The notes under the pieces were generated by a model. The model saw nothing but the letters and a program-made list of their open reading frames with translations. It had not been told where the DNA came from and did not search any database. This document shows, one piece after another, positions 25,990 to 34,017 of a stretch of DNA of 64,000 bases; position 1 is the first letter of the stretch, and the number at the start of each line of letters is the position of its first letter. The DNA is from Streptomyces sp. WMMB 322. GTDB lineage: Bacteria; Actinomycetota; Actinomycetes; Streptomycetales; Streptomycetaceae. Both the position numbers and the translations under genes were made by a program. The stretch spans positions 484,941 through 548,940 of the forward strand of contig NZ_FMHI01000002.1 of NCBI RefSeq assembly GCF_900090145.1, given 5' to 3'.

Positions 25990-26518
25990 GTACGCGGTCC
26001 GCTCGGGCGGGGTTACAGCAGGCCGAGGTCCGTTCGGGCCGAAGCGCCAAGGGCCGCCGGGTCGTTGTGTGCCGTGCCGTTCTGCGCGCGAACGACGCGC
26101 CGGGTTCGGACTGCCTTGACCCGGTTTCCCTGAATGAATTCATTGTCACGTTATGCCCGTTGGTGAAGGACTCGGGTGTTTCAAGGCTTCCGTAAATGTA
26201 TTTCCCGGCTGTGAATCCCGTTGTCGGCCACCGGGATTCCAACGATTTCCTGACCCTCCGTCATTCCTTTCCGTTCGTGGCGCCGGTGTGCTGCCTCACG
26301 AGCCACACAATTCCAACACGCCGCCGGAATACGGGAGTTGAGATTCGGATGCCATTCGTCCGGCTTCGGTACCGGCTCTGACGTGCGGATCGTTACCAGA
26401 GGTATACCGGGGAGTACGCGTGCCTGTGCCCTGCAGAATGCGGAATGACTTCTGCCAGGTGTGAATTTCCTGTGTTAGCGTCCGACGCCCCGGATCAGCC
26501 GTCACAAAGGGGACTCCT
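25990..26518 (+). other. Low-GC regulatory spacer before the MHYT-conservon genes
   Basis: This 529-base gap is visibly richer in A/T than its surroundings (for example GAATGAATTCATTG near 26130). GTTAGCGTC at about 26474-26482 could be a -10 element for the MHYT gene, with TSS close to 26485. No open frame here looks coding. Such AT-rich spacers usually hold complex promoters. Confidence 0.45.
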
Positions 26519-27319
26519 GTGGGCCAGATGCATCACTTCACTTACGGGTGGCTGACGCCCGTGATCTCTTATGTGATGGCGTGCGTCGGCTCGGGGCTCG
26601 GACTGCGTTGCACCGTCCGCGCGCTCGCCGCTTCGTCCGCCAAGTCACGCCGCAACTGGCTGCTTACCGCCGCCCTGGCGATCGGCTCGGGCATCTGGAC
26701 CATGCACTTCGTCGCCATGCTCGGCTTCGGCGTCTCGGGCTCGGCGATCCGCTACGACGTACCGCTCACCGTGCTCAGCCTCCTCGTCGCCGTCCTCGTC
26801 GTGGGCGCCGGCGTCTTCACGGTCGGGCAGGGCCGTTCACGCATCCGCTCCCTGCTGCTGGGCGGGCTCGGCACCGGGATCGGGGTCGCCGCCATGCACT
26901 ACATCGGCATGGCCGCGCTGCGGCTCCACGGGGACGTCGGCTACGACCCGGTGCTGGTGGGCCTGTCGGTGGTGATCGCCGTGGCCGCCGCGACCGCCGG
27001 CCTGTGGGCGGCGCTCACGGTGCACGGCGCGGCCGGCGCCACCGTCGCCTCCCTCGTCATGGGACTGGCCGTCAGCAGCATGCACTACACCGGCATGGCC
27101 GCCGTGAGCATCCAGCTCTCGCCGGGCCGGACGGTCCTCCCGGGCGCCACCGCAACGGAGTTCATCTTCCCGCTCACGGTGGTCCTCGGCTCCTTCCTCT
27201 TCCTCACCTCCGCATTCGTCGCACTGTCGCCCACCGCGCAGCAGCGCCGGGAATCCGAGTCGGCCGAACGGCGCCTCCACGAGGTCGAGCGGCACGGAGT
27301 CGAGATCCCGGCGCCCTGA
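26519..27319 (+). CDS. MHYT-domain membrane sensor protein
   Basis: A 266-residue membrane protein with seven hydrophobic helices. Three copies of the MHYT motif are seen: TMHFVAMLGF (about 61-70), AMHYIGMAAL and SMHYTGMAAV. In the family these Met/His residues are proposed to bind copper and sense O2, CO or NO. There is no attached output domain, only a short charged tail (RRESESAERRLHEVERHG). The GTG at 26519 follows AAAGGGG. The conservon cvnABCD begins 101 bases downstream on the same strand, which suggests a functional link. Confidence 0.87.
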   Translation: MGQMHHFTYGWLTPVISYVMACVGSGLGLRCTVRALAASSAKSRRNWLLTAALAIGSGIWTMHFVAMLGFGVSGSAIRYDVPLTVLSLLVAVLVVGAGVFTVGQGRSRIRSLLLGGLGTGIGVAAMHYIGMAALRLHGDVGYDPVLVGLSVVIAVAAATAGLWAALTVHGAAGATVASLVMGLAVSSMHYTGMAAVSIQLSPGRTVLPGATATEFIFPLTVVLGSFLFLTSAFVALSPTAQQRRESESAERRLHEVERHGVEIPAP

Positions 27320-27420
27320 CGCCCCCGGCCCGCACCGCGCCGCCGGAGTCCGCTCCCGCCGCACCGAGACATCAACGCCCTGACCAGGCGCCCATCCGTC
27401 ACTCCCCCATCGAGGAAGTC

Positions 27421-30297
27421 ATGCGTCCAAGCCGCGCGCCGGTCCAGGTCGAGGGCCGACACGACGACGAGAGCCCGCCGTCCCTGCCACCCGCTCCGCA
27501 GAGCGGGCCCAAACACGCGTTCCGTGAGCCGCAGGCTCCGCGTTCCGGGCGCCCGTGGTCACCGGTGCCGGCGCGGCTGCGTCCCAAGTCCGTCCGGGCG
27601 AAGATCGTTTCGCTGCTGATGGTGCCCGTCGTCTCGCTGATGGCGCTGTGGGGCTTCGCGACGGTCACAACCGCCCAGAGCGTCTCCGACATCTCCCGGT
27701 TCAAGGAGGTCAGCGCCAACCTCCTCGCCCCCACGAGCGACTACATCACCGCGCTCCAGAACGAGCGGAGCGCGGCGGCGCGCTATCTGGCGAATCCGGA
27801 CGCCGCGCGGCTCGGCGTGCTCAACACCCGCGCCAAGTCCACGGACTCGGCCGCCGCGAGCCTCCGGCGCGGCATCGACGCCAGCAGCACCGACACCGCC
27901 GCGCTCCAGTCCGAACTGCCCGCCAGGACCGACCGGTTGACGGACGCCTCGAAGCGGCTGCCGGCCCTGCGCAAGGGCGTGACCGCGGAGAAGACCGGCT
28001 GGGAGGACGCCTACACCGCGTACACGGAGACGATCGAACTCGGATTCGCCGTGGGCGGTGCGCTGACCGGCGTGGCCCCCTCAGGACCGGGACACGACCA
28101 GGACGAGGCCGTCGCCTCCGAGGCACGCGTCGTCCAGGAGCTCTCCCGGGCCAGGGAGATGATCGCCCGCGAGGACGCCGTGGTCGGTGCCGCGCTCGCC
28201 GGGAAGCAGATGACCCGGGAGGGGTTCCGTCTCTTCACCGGTTCCGTCTCCGCCCACCGGACGCTGCTGAAGCCCGCCGTCGACGACCTGCGGCCGGCCG
28301 ACCGACCCGCCTACCGCGCGGCCGCCGGCAGCGACCAGTACAGACAACTCGCCTCCATGGAAAAGGCGTTGGAGGACGCCGGGCCGGGCAAGGTCGCATC
28401 CGGCGTCTCCGCCGTCTCTTGGGACGAGGCCGCCGGGTCCGTCCTGCGGGACCTGCGGGCAGCGGAGCGCAAGGCGAGCACCACCGCAGCAGGCAAGGCC
28501 GAGCCGTTCTCCTTCGACGTCATCGGCAGCTCCGGCGTGGCGGTGGTCCTCGGCCTGGCGGGCGTGCTGCTCTCGCTGCTGATCTCGATGCAGATCGGCC
28601 GCGGGCTCGTCGTCGAACTCGTCGGCATGCGCAACTCGGCCCTGGAGATGGCGGGACACAAGCTTCCCCAGTCGCTGCGCCGGCTGCACTCCGGCGAGGA
28701 GGTCGACATCGATGCCGAAGCCCCGGTCCAGCGGCGCGGCGACGACGAGATCGGCCAGGTCGGCTCCGCGCTGAACGCGGTGCACCGCGCCGCCATCAAG
28801 GCCGCCGCGGAGCGCGCCGAAGTGCTCAGCGGCATCTCCGGGGTGTACGTGAAGCTGGCCCGCCGCAGCCAGGTGCTGCTGCACCGGCAGCTCAGCCTGC
28901 TCGACAGCATGGAGCGCCGCGTCGACGATCCCGCCGAGCTGGAGGACCTCTTCCGGCTCGACCACCTCACCACGCGGATGCGCCGTCACGCCGAGAGCCT
29001 GATCATCCTCTCCGGCGCCGCGCCGGTGCGCGGCTGGCGCAGGCCGGTGCCGATGCTCGACGTGGTGCGGGCGGCGGTGGCGGAGGTCGAGGACTTCACC
29101 CGCGTCGAGGTCCGGGTCGCCGAGTCGGTCCGCGTCTCCGGGGCGGCCGTCGCCGACCTCACGCACCTCGTGGCCGAACTCGTCGAGAACGCCGTGGTGT
29201 TCTCCCCGCCCCACACCAAGGTGCGGGTGCGCGGCGAACGCGTGGGCACGGGCCTCGCGCTGGAGATCGAGGACCGCGGTCTCGGAATGAGCCGCGAGTC
29301 CCTGGAGGACGCGAACCGCAAGATCGCGGACGCCTCGCAGGTGGACCTGCTCGACACGGACCGCCTCGGTCTGTTCGTCGTCAACCGGCTCGCCCACCGC
29401 CGCGACATCCAGGTCTCGTTGCAGCGCTCCGCGTACGGCGGCGTCACGGCCGTGGTGCTCGTCCCCGAGGAGCTGCTGGAGCGGGACGCGCCGGCGGGTC
29501 AGCCCGGCGCGGCGGACGGAAGACCGCCCGAACACCAGCCGCAGCCGGGGGAGTCGCCCGTACTGCAGGCCCGGCGGACCGCGGCGCACAGGACCCGCGA
29601 GCGGGTGGGCGCGGGGCACATCACCCGCCCGGCCGGCGCGGGCCACGGTGCCGGCGGTGCCGTCGCCGCGCACGGTGTCCCGGAGCCGGGCATGCAGGCG
29701 CCTCCGGGGCCGCTGCCCATCGCCGAACCGGAGCGGTCCTCCCCGCCGCAGGAGCAGTCCGGGACCGCGCCCGCGCCGCAGGGGCCTGCCGGGACCGCGC
29801 CCGCGCCGCACGTTCCGTCCGGGTCCCCGCCGCAGGCGCCGTCCGGGTCCGGGCCGCAGGCGCCGGCCGATCACCCGTCGCAGGCACCGGCCGGGCCCGG
29901 TGAGCCCGCGCCGCTGCCGCGCCGGGTGCGACAGGCGAGCCTCGCGCCGCAGTTGCGCGACGAACCCGACTCCCCGACGGGCACCGCTCCGTACGGCAGC
30001 GGGCCCGCGACGCCGTCGGCCCCCGCCGCACAGCGGACGCCGGACCGGGCCCGCGCCACCATGGCCGCCCTCCGCAGCGGGTGGCTCAGCGGGGGCGGCG
30101 CCGACGAACACGCGCGCGGACCCGCGCCCGGAGAAGCGGACGGAGACGGAGGGAGACCCGGGGCCGGACACACGGCCGGGGACGAGTCCGCGGAGGAGCG
30201 GCCGCCGTCCGTTCCGCGGCGCGACTCCGGCGGCAGCGCCGCCGGACGCGACACGGGGGAGACAGCCGAGACACCCTCACAAGGAGACGACGCCTGA
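27421..30297 (+). CDS. cvnA: Conservon sensor, histidine-kinase-like ATPase
   Basis: A 958-residue membrane protein. TM1 lies near 62-81, then an extracytoplasmic helical region of the nitrate/nitrite-sensing type, and TM2 near 362-388. A HAMP-like segment follows, then the ATPase core with N-box LVAELVENAVVFSPP, G1-type DRGLGMS and DRLGLFVVNRLAHRR. A long Pro/Ala-rich tail (APQGPAGTAPAPHVP and similar repeats) fills the last 270 residues. In conservons this protein forms a membrane complex with CvnB, C and D, comparable to a G-protein-coupled receptor system. The ATG at 27421 follows CGAGGAAG. It overlaps cvnB. Confidence 0.9.
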   Translation: MRPSRAPVQVEGRHDDESPPSLPPAPQSGPKHAFREPQAPRSGRPWSPVPARLRPKSVRAKIVSLLMVPVVSLMALWGFATVTTAQSVSDISRFKEVSANLLAPTSDYITALQNERSAAARYLANPDAARLGVLNTRAKSTDSAAASLRRGIDASSTDTAALQSELPARTDRLTDASKRLPALRKGVTAEKTGWEDAYTAYTETIELGFAVGGALTGVAPSGPGHDQDEAVASEARVVQELSRAREMIAREDAVVGAALAGKQMTREGFRLFTGSVSAHRTLLKPAVDDLRPADRPAYRAAAGSDQYRQLASMEKALEDAGPGKVASGVSAVSWDEAAGSVLRDLRAAERKASTTAAGKAEPFSFDVIGSSGVAVVLGLAGVLLSLLISMQIGRGLVVELVGMRNSALEMAGHKLPQSLRRLHSGEEVDIDAEAPVQRRGDDEIGQVGSALNAVHRAAIKAAAERAEVLSGISGVYVKLARRSQVLLHRQLSLLDSMERRVDDPAELEDLFRLDHLTTRMRRHAESLIILSGAAPVRGWRRPVPMLDVVRAAVAEVEDFTRVEVRVAESVRVSGAAVADLTHLVAELVENAVVFSPPHTKVRVRGERVGTGLALEIEDRGLGMSRESLEDANRKIADASQVDLLDTDRLGLFVVNRLAHRRDIQVSLQRSAYGGVTAVVLVPEELLERDAPAGQPGAADGRPPEHQPQPGESPVLQARRTAAHRTRERVGAGHITRPAGAGHGAGGAVAAHGVPEPGMQAPPGPLPIAEPERSSPPQEQSGTAPAPQGPAGTAPAPHVPSGSPPQAPSGSGPQAPADHPSQAPAGPGEPAPLPRRVRQASLAPQLRDEPDSPTGTAPYGSGPATPSAPAAQRTPDRARATMAALRSGWLSGGGADEHARGPAPGEADGDGGRPGAGHTAGDESAEERPPSVPRRDSGGSAAGRDTGETAETPSQGDDA

Positions 30298-30728
30298 TGT
30301 CCGGGACGATGGAAACAACCGGCGAACTCAACTGGCTGCTGGACGAGTTGGTCTCCCAGGTGCCGCAGGTCAGATCCGCGGTCGTGCTCTCCGGGGACGG
30401 ACTGGCCATCGGGGCGTCCGCCGGTCTCTCACGGGACGACGGCGAGCGCTTCGCCGCCATCGCGTCCGGCTTCCACAGCCTGGCGAAGGGCGTGGGCCGG
30501 CACTTCCAGGCAGGTCACGTCGTGCAGACGATGGTCGAGCTGGAAGGCGGGTTCCTCTTCGTCGCCGCGGCGGGCGAAGGCTCGTGCCTCTCCCTGTTCA
30601 CGGAAGCCGACGCCGATGTGGGCCTGGTCGCCTACGAGATGGCACGGCTGGTGAGGCGCGTGGCCGAACACCTCGGGGTGCCGGTCCGTTCCGGCGGATC
30701 GCTGCCCGCCTCGGCGGCGCAGGAGTGA
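30297..30728 (+). CDS. cvnB: Conservon roadblock/LC7 protein
   Basis: A 143-residue roadblock/LC7 protein: LNWLLDELVSQVPQVRSAVVLSGDGLAIG and ESGCL-like EGSCLSLFTEADADVGLVAYEM. In conservons it is thought to act on the GTPase CvnD, like the MglB/MglA pair. Its ATG at 30297 shares a base with the cvnA stop (TGATG) and AAGGAG lies nearby, so translation is coupled. Confidence 0.92.
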   Translation: MSGTMETTGELNWLLDELVSQVPQVRSAVVLSGDGLAIGASAGLSRDDGERFAAIASGFHSLAKGVGRHFQAGHVVQTMVELEGGFLFVAAAGEGSCLSLFTEADADVGLVAYEMARLVRRVAEHLGVPVRSGGSLPASAAQE

Positions 30729-30738
30729 CCGGAACGTC

Positions 30739-31188
30739 ATGACCGAGTCCAACAGGAGCTGGTTCGACGACGGTTCGCGCGGCGCCGCGCCGAGCGGACC
30801 GCAGCCGGAGGCACCTCCCGAGCACCCGGAGTGGTTCGACGACGAAGCCGGGCCGCTGGTCCGCCTGTTCGCGATGACGGCGGGCCGGGCCCGGCCCACC
30901 AGCGAGTCGTTCGACCTGATCGCGCTCATCCACGCCGCGGAGGCCCCGGAGGAGGCGCCGCCGCCTCCGGGGCCCGAGCACGCCGCGATCCTGTCGCTGT
31001 GCCGCGTCGCCTCGCGCTCCGTGGCCGACATCGCCGCAGACTCCGACCTGCCGGTCGGTGTGGTGCGCGTACTCCTCGGCGACCTCCTGGACGCCGGTCA
31101 CATCACCGTCGGACGGCCGCCGGCACCTGCCCGGCTGCCGGACGAAAACGTTCTCAGGGAAGTGATCGATGGACTCCGTGCACTCTGA
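30739..31188 (+). CDS. cvnC: Conservon DUF742 protein
   Basis: A 149-residue DUF742 protein. The N-terminal part is rich in Pro and Asp. The conserved block PLVRLFAMTAGRARP is followed by a winged-helix-like region ILSLCRVASRSVADIAADSDLPVGVVRVLLGDLLDAGHI, so it may have DNA- or protein-binding ability. It is third in the conservon and overlaps cvnD by 20 bases. Confidence 0.92.
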   Translation: MTESNRSWFDDGSRGAAPSGPQPEAPPEHPEWFDDEAGPLVRLFAMTAGRARPTSESFDLIALIHAAEAPEEAPPPPGPEHAAILSLCRVASRSVADIAADSDLPVGVVRVLLGDLLDAGHITVGRPPAPARLPDENVLREVIDGLRAL

Positions 31189-31783
31189 CGAGCGGCGGCC
31201 CGGCCGGGTCGGCGGCTCCCACGTGTCGCTGAAGATCCTCGTGGCCGGCGGCTTCGGCGCGGGCAAGACGACCTTCGTCGGGGCGGTGAGCGAGATCCGT
31301 CCGCTGCGCACCGAGGAACGCCTCACCGAGGCCGGACGGCCCGTCGACGACCTCGGCGGCGTCGAGAAGAAGACGACGACAACGGTCGCCATGGACTTCG
31401 GGCGCATCACGTTCGAGGACACACTGTCGCTGTATCTGTTCGGCACGCCCGGTCAGGACCGGTTCTGGTTCCTGTGGGACGAGCTGGCCAACGGGGCGCT
31501 CGGAGCGGCCGTCCTCGCCGACACGCGGCGCCTTCAGGACAGCTTCCCGGCCGTCGACTACTTCGAACGCCGTGGCGTTCCCTTCGTGGTCGCCGTCAAC
31601 TGCTTCGCGGGAGCCCACACTTACGCCTCCGAGGACGTACGGGTCGCCCTCGACCTGGACCCGGAGACCCCTGTCGTGCTGTGTGACGCACGGCAGCGGG
31701 AATCGGCGAAGGAGGTGCTGATCGCCCTCGTGGAGCACGCCCGCCGCATCTACACCCGTGGCATGCACAACGGCTCCCACTGA
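31169..31783 (+). CDS. cvnD: Conservon small GTPase
   Basis: A 204-residue Ras-like ATP/GTP-binding protein. P-loop GGFGAGKTT (27-35), a G2 Thr cluster (EKKTTTTVAMDFG) and a G3-like FGTPGQDRFWFLW are clear; the G4 position is a degenerate VNCF, as in other CvnD proteins. It is the presumed output switch of the conservon. The start lies within cvnC, which indicates translational coupling. Confidence 0.92.
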   Translation: MDSVHSDERRPGRVGGSHVSLKILVAGGFGAGKTTFVGAVSEIRPLRTEERLTEAGRPVDDLGGVEKKTTTTVAMDFGRITFEDTLSLYLFGTPGQDRFWFLWDELANGALGAAVLADTRRLQDSFPAVDYFERRGVPFVVAVNCFAGAHTYASEDVRVALDLDPETPVVLCDARQRESAKEVLIALVEHARRIYTRGMHNGSH

Positions 31784-31810
31784 GCGGACGGGAGCCGGAC
31801 CCCCGCCCGG

Positions 31811-31858
31811 GTTCAGCGGTCCCCGGGTTCAGCGGTCCCCGGGATCAGCGGTCCCCGG
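31811..31858. repeat. 16-bp triplicate overlapping the acyl-CoA ligase stop
   Basis: GTTCAGCGGTCCCCGG occurs at 31811 and 31827, and as GATCAGCGGTCCCCGG at 31843. The third copy contains the ligase stop (TCA on the plus strand, 31845-31847) and final codons; the others lie downstream of it. Confidence 0.85.
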
Positions 31859-33614
31859 CGCCGGCGCGCAGCCGGCGCCGGAGGATCTTGCCGGTCGACG
31901 TCTTCGGCAGGTCGTCCAGGAAGACGACCGACCGGGGGTACTTGTACGCCGCCATCCGCTCCCTGCAGTAGGCGATCAGGGCGGCCTCCGTGACGGGTCG
32001 CCCTTCCCCGTCCGTCTCCGGGCCCTGTGCTGCGGAGGAGTTGAGGGACACGAACGCCTTCACCGTCTCGCCCCGGTAGGCGTCCGGGACGCCGACGACC
32101 GCCGCCTCGCGCACCGCGGGGTGCCCGTAGAGGACGTCCTCCACCTCGCGCGGCCACACCTTGTAGCCGGCAGCGTTGATCATGTCCTTCTTGCGGTCGA
32201 CGAGGTAGAACCAGCCCTGCCCGTCCATGAACCCCACGTCGCCGGTGCGGAGTTCGCCGCCGGGCAGGGACTCGGCGGTCGCCTCCGGTCTGCCCCAGTA
32301 GCCGGGCACGACCTGCGGGCCCGACGTGGCGATCTCGCCCGTCTCCCCGACCGGCACCTCCTCACCGTCGTCGTCGAGTATGCGCACGACGGTGTCAAAG
32401 ACGGGCACCCCCACCGACAGCGCACCGGACGCCGGGTCGACGGGCGCCTTCGCGTGCAACGGGACCGCGTGGGAGGGGGAGTTGGTCTCGGTCAGCCCGT
32501 AGCAGTTGTGGACGCACATGCCGGTGCTCTCCCGCAGCCGTGCGGTGACGGCGGGCGCGACGGGCGCGCCTCCCGAGTACACGACGCGCAGCGACGAGAA
32601 GTCCTCGCGCCGCGCGCCTGGCGCCGCGGAGAGGCTGACGAACGCGGTGATCGCGCCGACGGTGAACGCCGGCCGGTGCTCGCGCAGCGCGTCGAGCATC
32701 ACCTCCGGATGGAAGCGGTGGGCCAGCACCAGCGGACAGGGCAGCAGCAGCGAGAGCGTGAGATGACCGATCAGGCCGGTGATGTGGAAGAGCGGGGCGA
32801 GGCCGAGCACGCTGTCGGCCGGGGTCAGGCCCATCCACTCCCGGTAGGTGCAGGTGTTGAAGAGCATCCCGGCGTGGGTGTTCATGGCGCCCTTGGGCAC
32901 GCCCGTCGTCCCGGAGGTGTAGGTGAGCACGGCGATGTCGTCCGGCTCGGGCGTGTGCGGCCGCGGCGCGCGTCCCGCGTACTCCTCGACGAGGGTGAGC
33001 AGATCGAGCGTGCCCGCGTCGCGGGCCGTGCCCGCGTCCCGGGCCGTTCCCGCGTCCCGGGCCGTGCCCGGTTGCGCCTGCGCTGCGCCGCGTGAGTCCG
33101 GGGGCGTGAAGAGCCGCGGATCGTCGCGGGTCTGCCAGTCCCGTGCCGAGCATGTGACGACGGTGCCGACGCGCGTCTCCCCGGAGGCGACCACCTCGGC
33201 GGCCACGGCCTCGTGGAGCTCGTCCAGGCAGAGCAGCGCCGTCGCACCGGAGTCCGCCAGCAGGTACGTCACTTCGCGCGCCTTGTTCATCGGGTTGACG
33301 GCGACGGCGCTGCCACCCGCCTTCCACGCCGCGATGAGCCCGACGACGAACGCCGGGTTGTTCTGCACGTACACCGCGAGCCGGTCGCCCCGCGCGAAGC
33401 CGCGGTCCTGGAGAGCGGCGGCGAGCGCGTCGGAGGCCGCGTCCACGTCGGCCAGCGTGAGCACGCCGTCGAAGTAGCGGATCGCCTCGGTGCCGGGGGA
33501 GCGTTCGACGGACGCGCGGAACATCTCCAGCAGCGTGCCGTGTTCGGGGACGATGCCGGCCGGCGTGCCCTCGTTGTACAGGCCGAGCCACGGCCGCTCC
33601 GCGTAGCCGCTCAT
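31845..33614 (-). CDS. Acyl-CoA synthetase (AMP-forming)
   Basis: A 589-residue ANL-superfamily ligase that activates a carboxylic acid as acyl-AMP and then acyl-CoA. A3/P-loop YTSGTTGVPKGAM, A5 NCYGLTETNSPSHA, A7-8 GELRTGDVGFMDGQGWFYLVDRKKD and the A10 catalytic Lys in PKTSTGKILRRRL are intact. An insertion of three TARDAG repeats (around residue 190) is absent from typical members. The ATG at 33614 overlaps the stop of a possible 54-residue leader ORF. The substrate is probably a fatty or short/branched acid but is not determined. Confidence 0.88.
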   Translation of the reverse strand: MSGYAERPWLGLYNEGTPAGIVPEHGTLLEMFRASVERSPGTEAIRYFDGVLTLADVDAASDALAAALQDRGFARGDRLAVYVQNNPAFVVGLIAAWKAGGSAVAVNPMNKAREVTYLLADSGATALLCLDELHEAVAAEVVASGETRVGTVVTCSARDWQTRDDPRLFTPPDSRGAAQAQPGTARDAGTARDAGTARDAGTLDLLTLVEEYAGRAPRPHTPEPDDIAVLTYTSGTTGVPKGAMNTHAGMLFNTCTYREWMGLTPADSVLGLAPLFHITGLIGHLTLSLLLPCPLVLAHRFHPEVMLDALREHRPAFTVGAITAFVSLSAAPGARREDFSSLRVVYSGGAPVAPAVTARLRESTGMCVHNCYGLTETNSPSHAVPLHAKAPVDPASGALSVGVPVFDTVVRILDDDGEEVPVGETGEIATSGPQVVPGYWGRPEATAESLPGGELRTGDVGFMDGQGWFYLVDRKKDMINAAGYKVWPREVEDVLYGHPAVREAAVVGVPDAYRGETVKAFVSLNSSAAQGPETDGEGRPVTEAALIAYCRERMAAYKYPRSVVFLDDLPKTSTGKILRRRLRAGAGDR

Positions 33615-33775
33615 CCTGCGGCCGTCTCGTGCACGGGACCGGCGGCGCCGGAGGGGGCCGCGGCGTCGAAAGGGCTGTCGGGTCCGTGGCGGGACGCGCG
33701 GGTGTGAGGGTGCCGCGGGGCCGGACGTCCGGCGGCCTCCGGGATCGGGCGGTGGCGGCGGGCCGTCGGGGTCAC
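33611..33775 (-). CDS. Possible small coupled ORF before the acyl-CoA ligase
   Basis: A 54-codon frame starting GTG at 33775 is preceded by AGGAGG at ideal distance, and its TGA overlaps the ligase ATG (ATGA). Third codon positions are strongly GC-biased, as in real genes here. The product is Pro/Ala/His-rich (VTPTARRHRPIPEAAG) without known domain. It could be a real microprotein or a translation-coupling leader; an extended TTG start at 33880 is less likely. Confidence 0.35.
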   Translation of the reverse strand: MTPTARRHRPIPEAAGRPAPRHPHTRASRHGPDSPFDAAAPSGAAGPVHETAAG

Positions 33776-34017
33776 GTCCACGTCCTCCTCGCGCACGAAG
33801 CCGCCCGCCCGGACGGCAGGTCGACGGGCCGCCCGGCCGGAGTGCCCGCCACTGTGGACGAAGGGTTCGGGGCGGGTCAACGGGCCGTGCGGGCCCGGTC
33901 CTCAGCGCATCTGCCCGGACCCGGACTTCGAGCCGGACTCGGACCCCCGCTTCGGACCCCGACATCGAGCCCTACTCGGACCCCGGCCCGGACCCCTACT
34001 CGGACCCCCGCTCGGAC
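33776..34017. repeat. Degenerate 24-bp repeats around the sulfatase stop
   Basis: CCTACTCGGACCCC-type units repeat with a period near 24 from about 33971 to 34017, and related GGACTCGGACCCCC units extend back to 33920. The copy at 33994 holds the sulfatase stop (CTA on the plus strand, 33996-33998). The rest of the interval has no gene. Confidence 0.6.
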
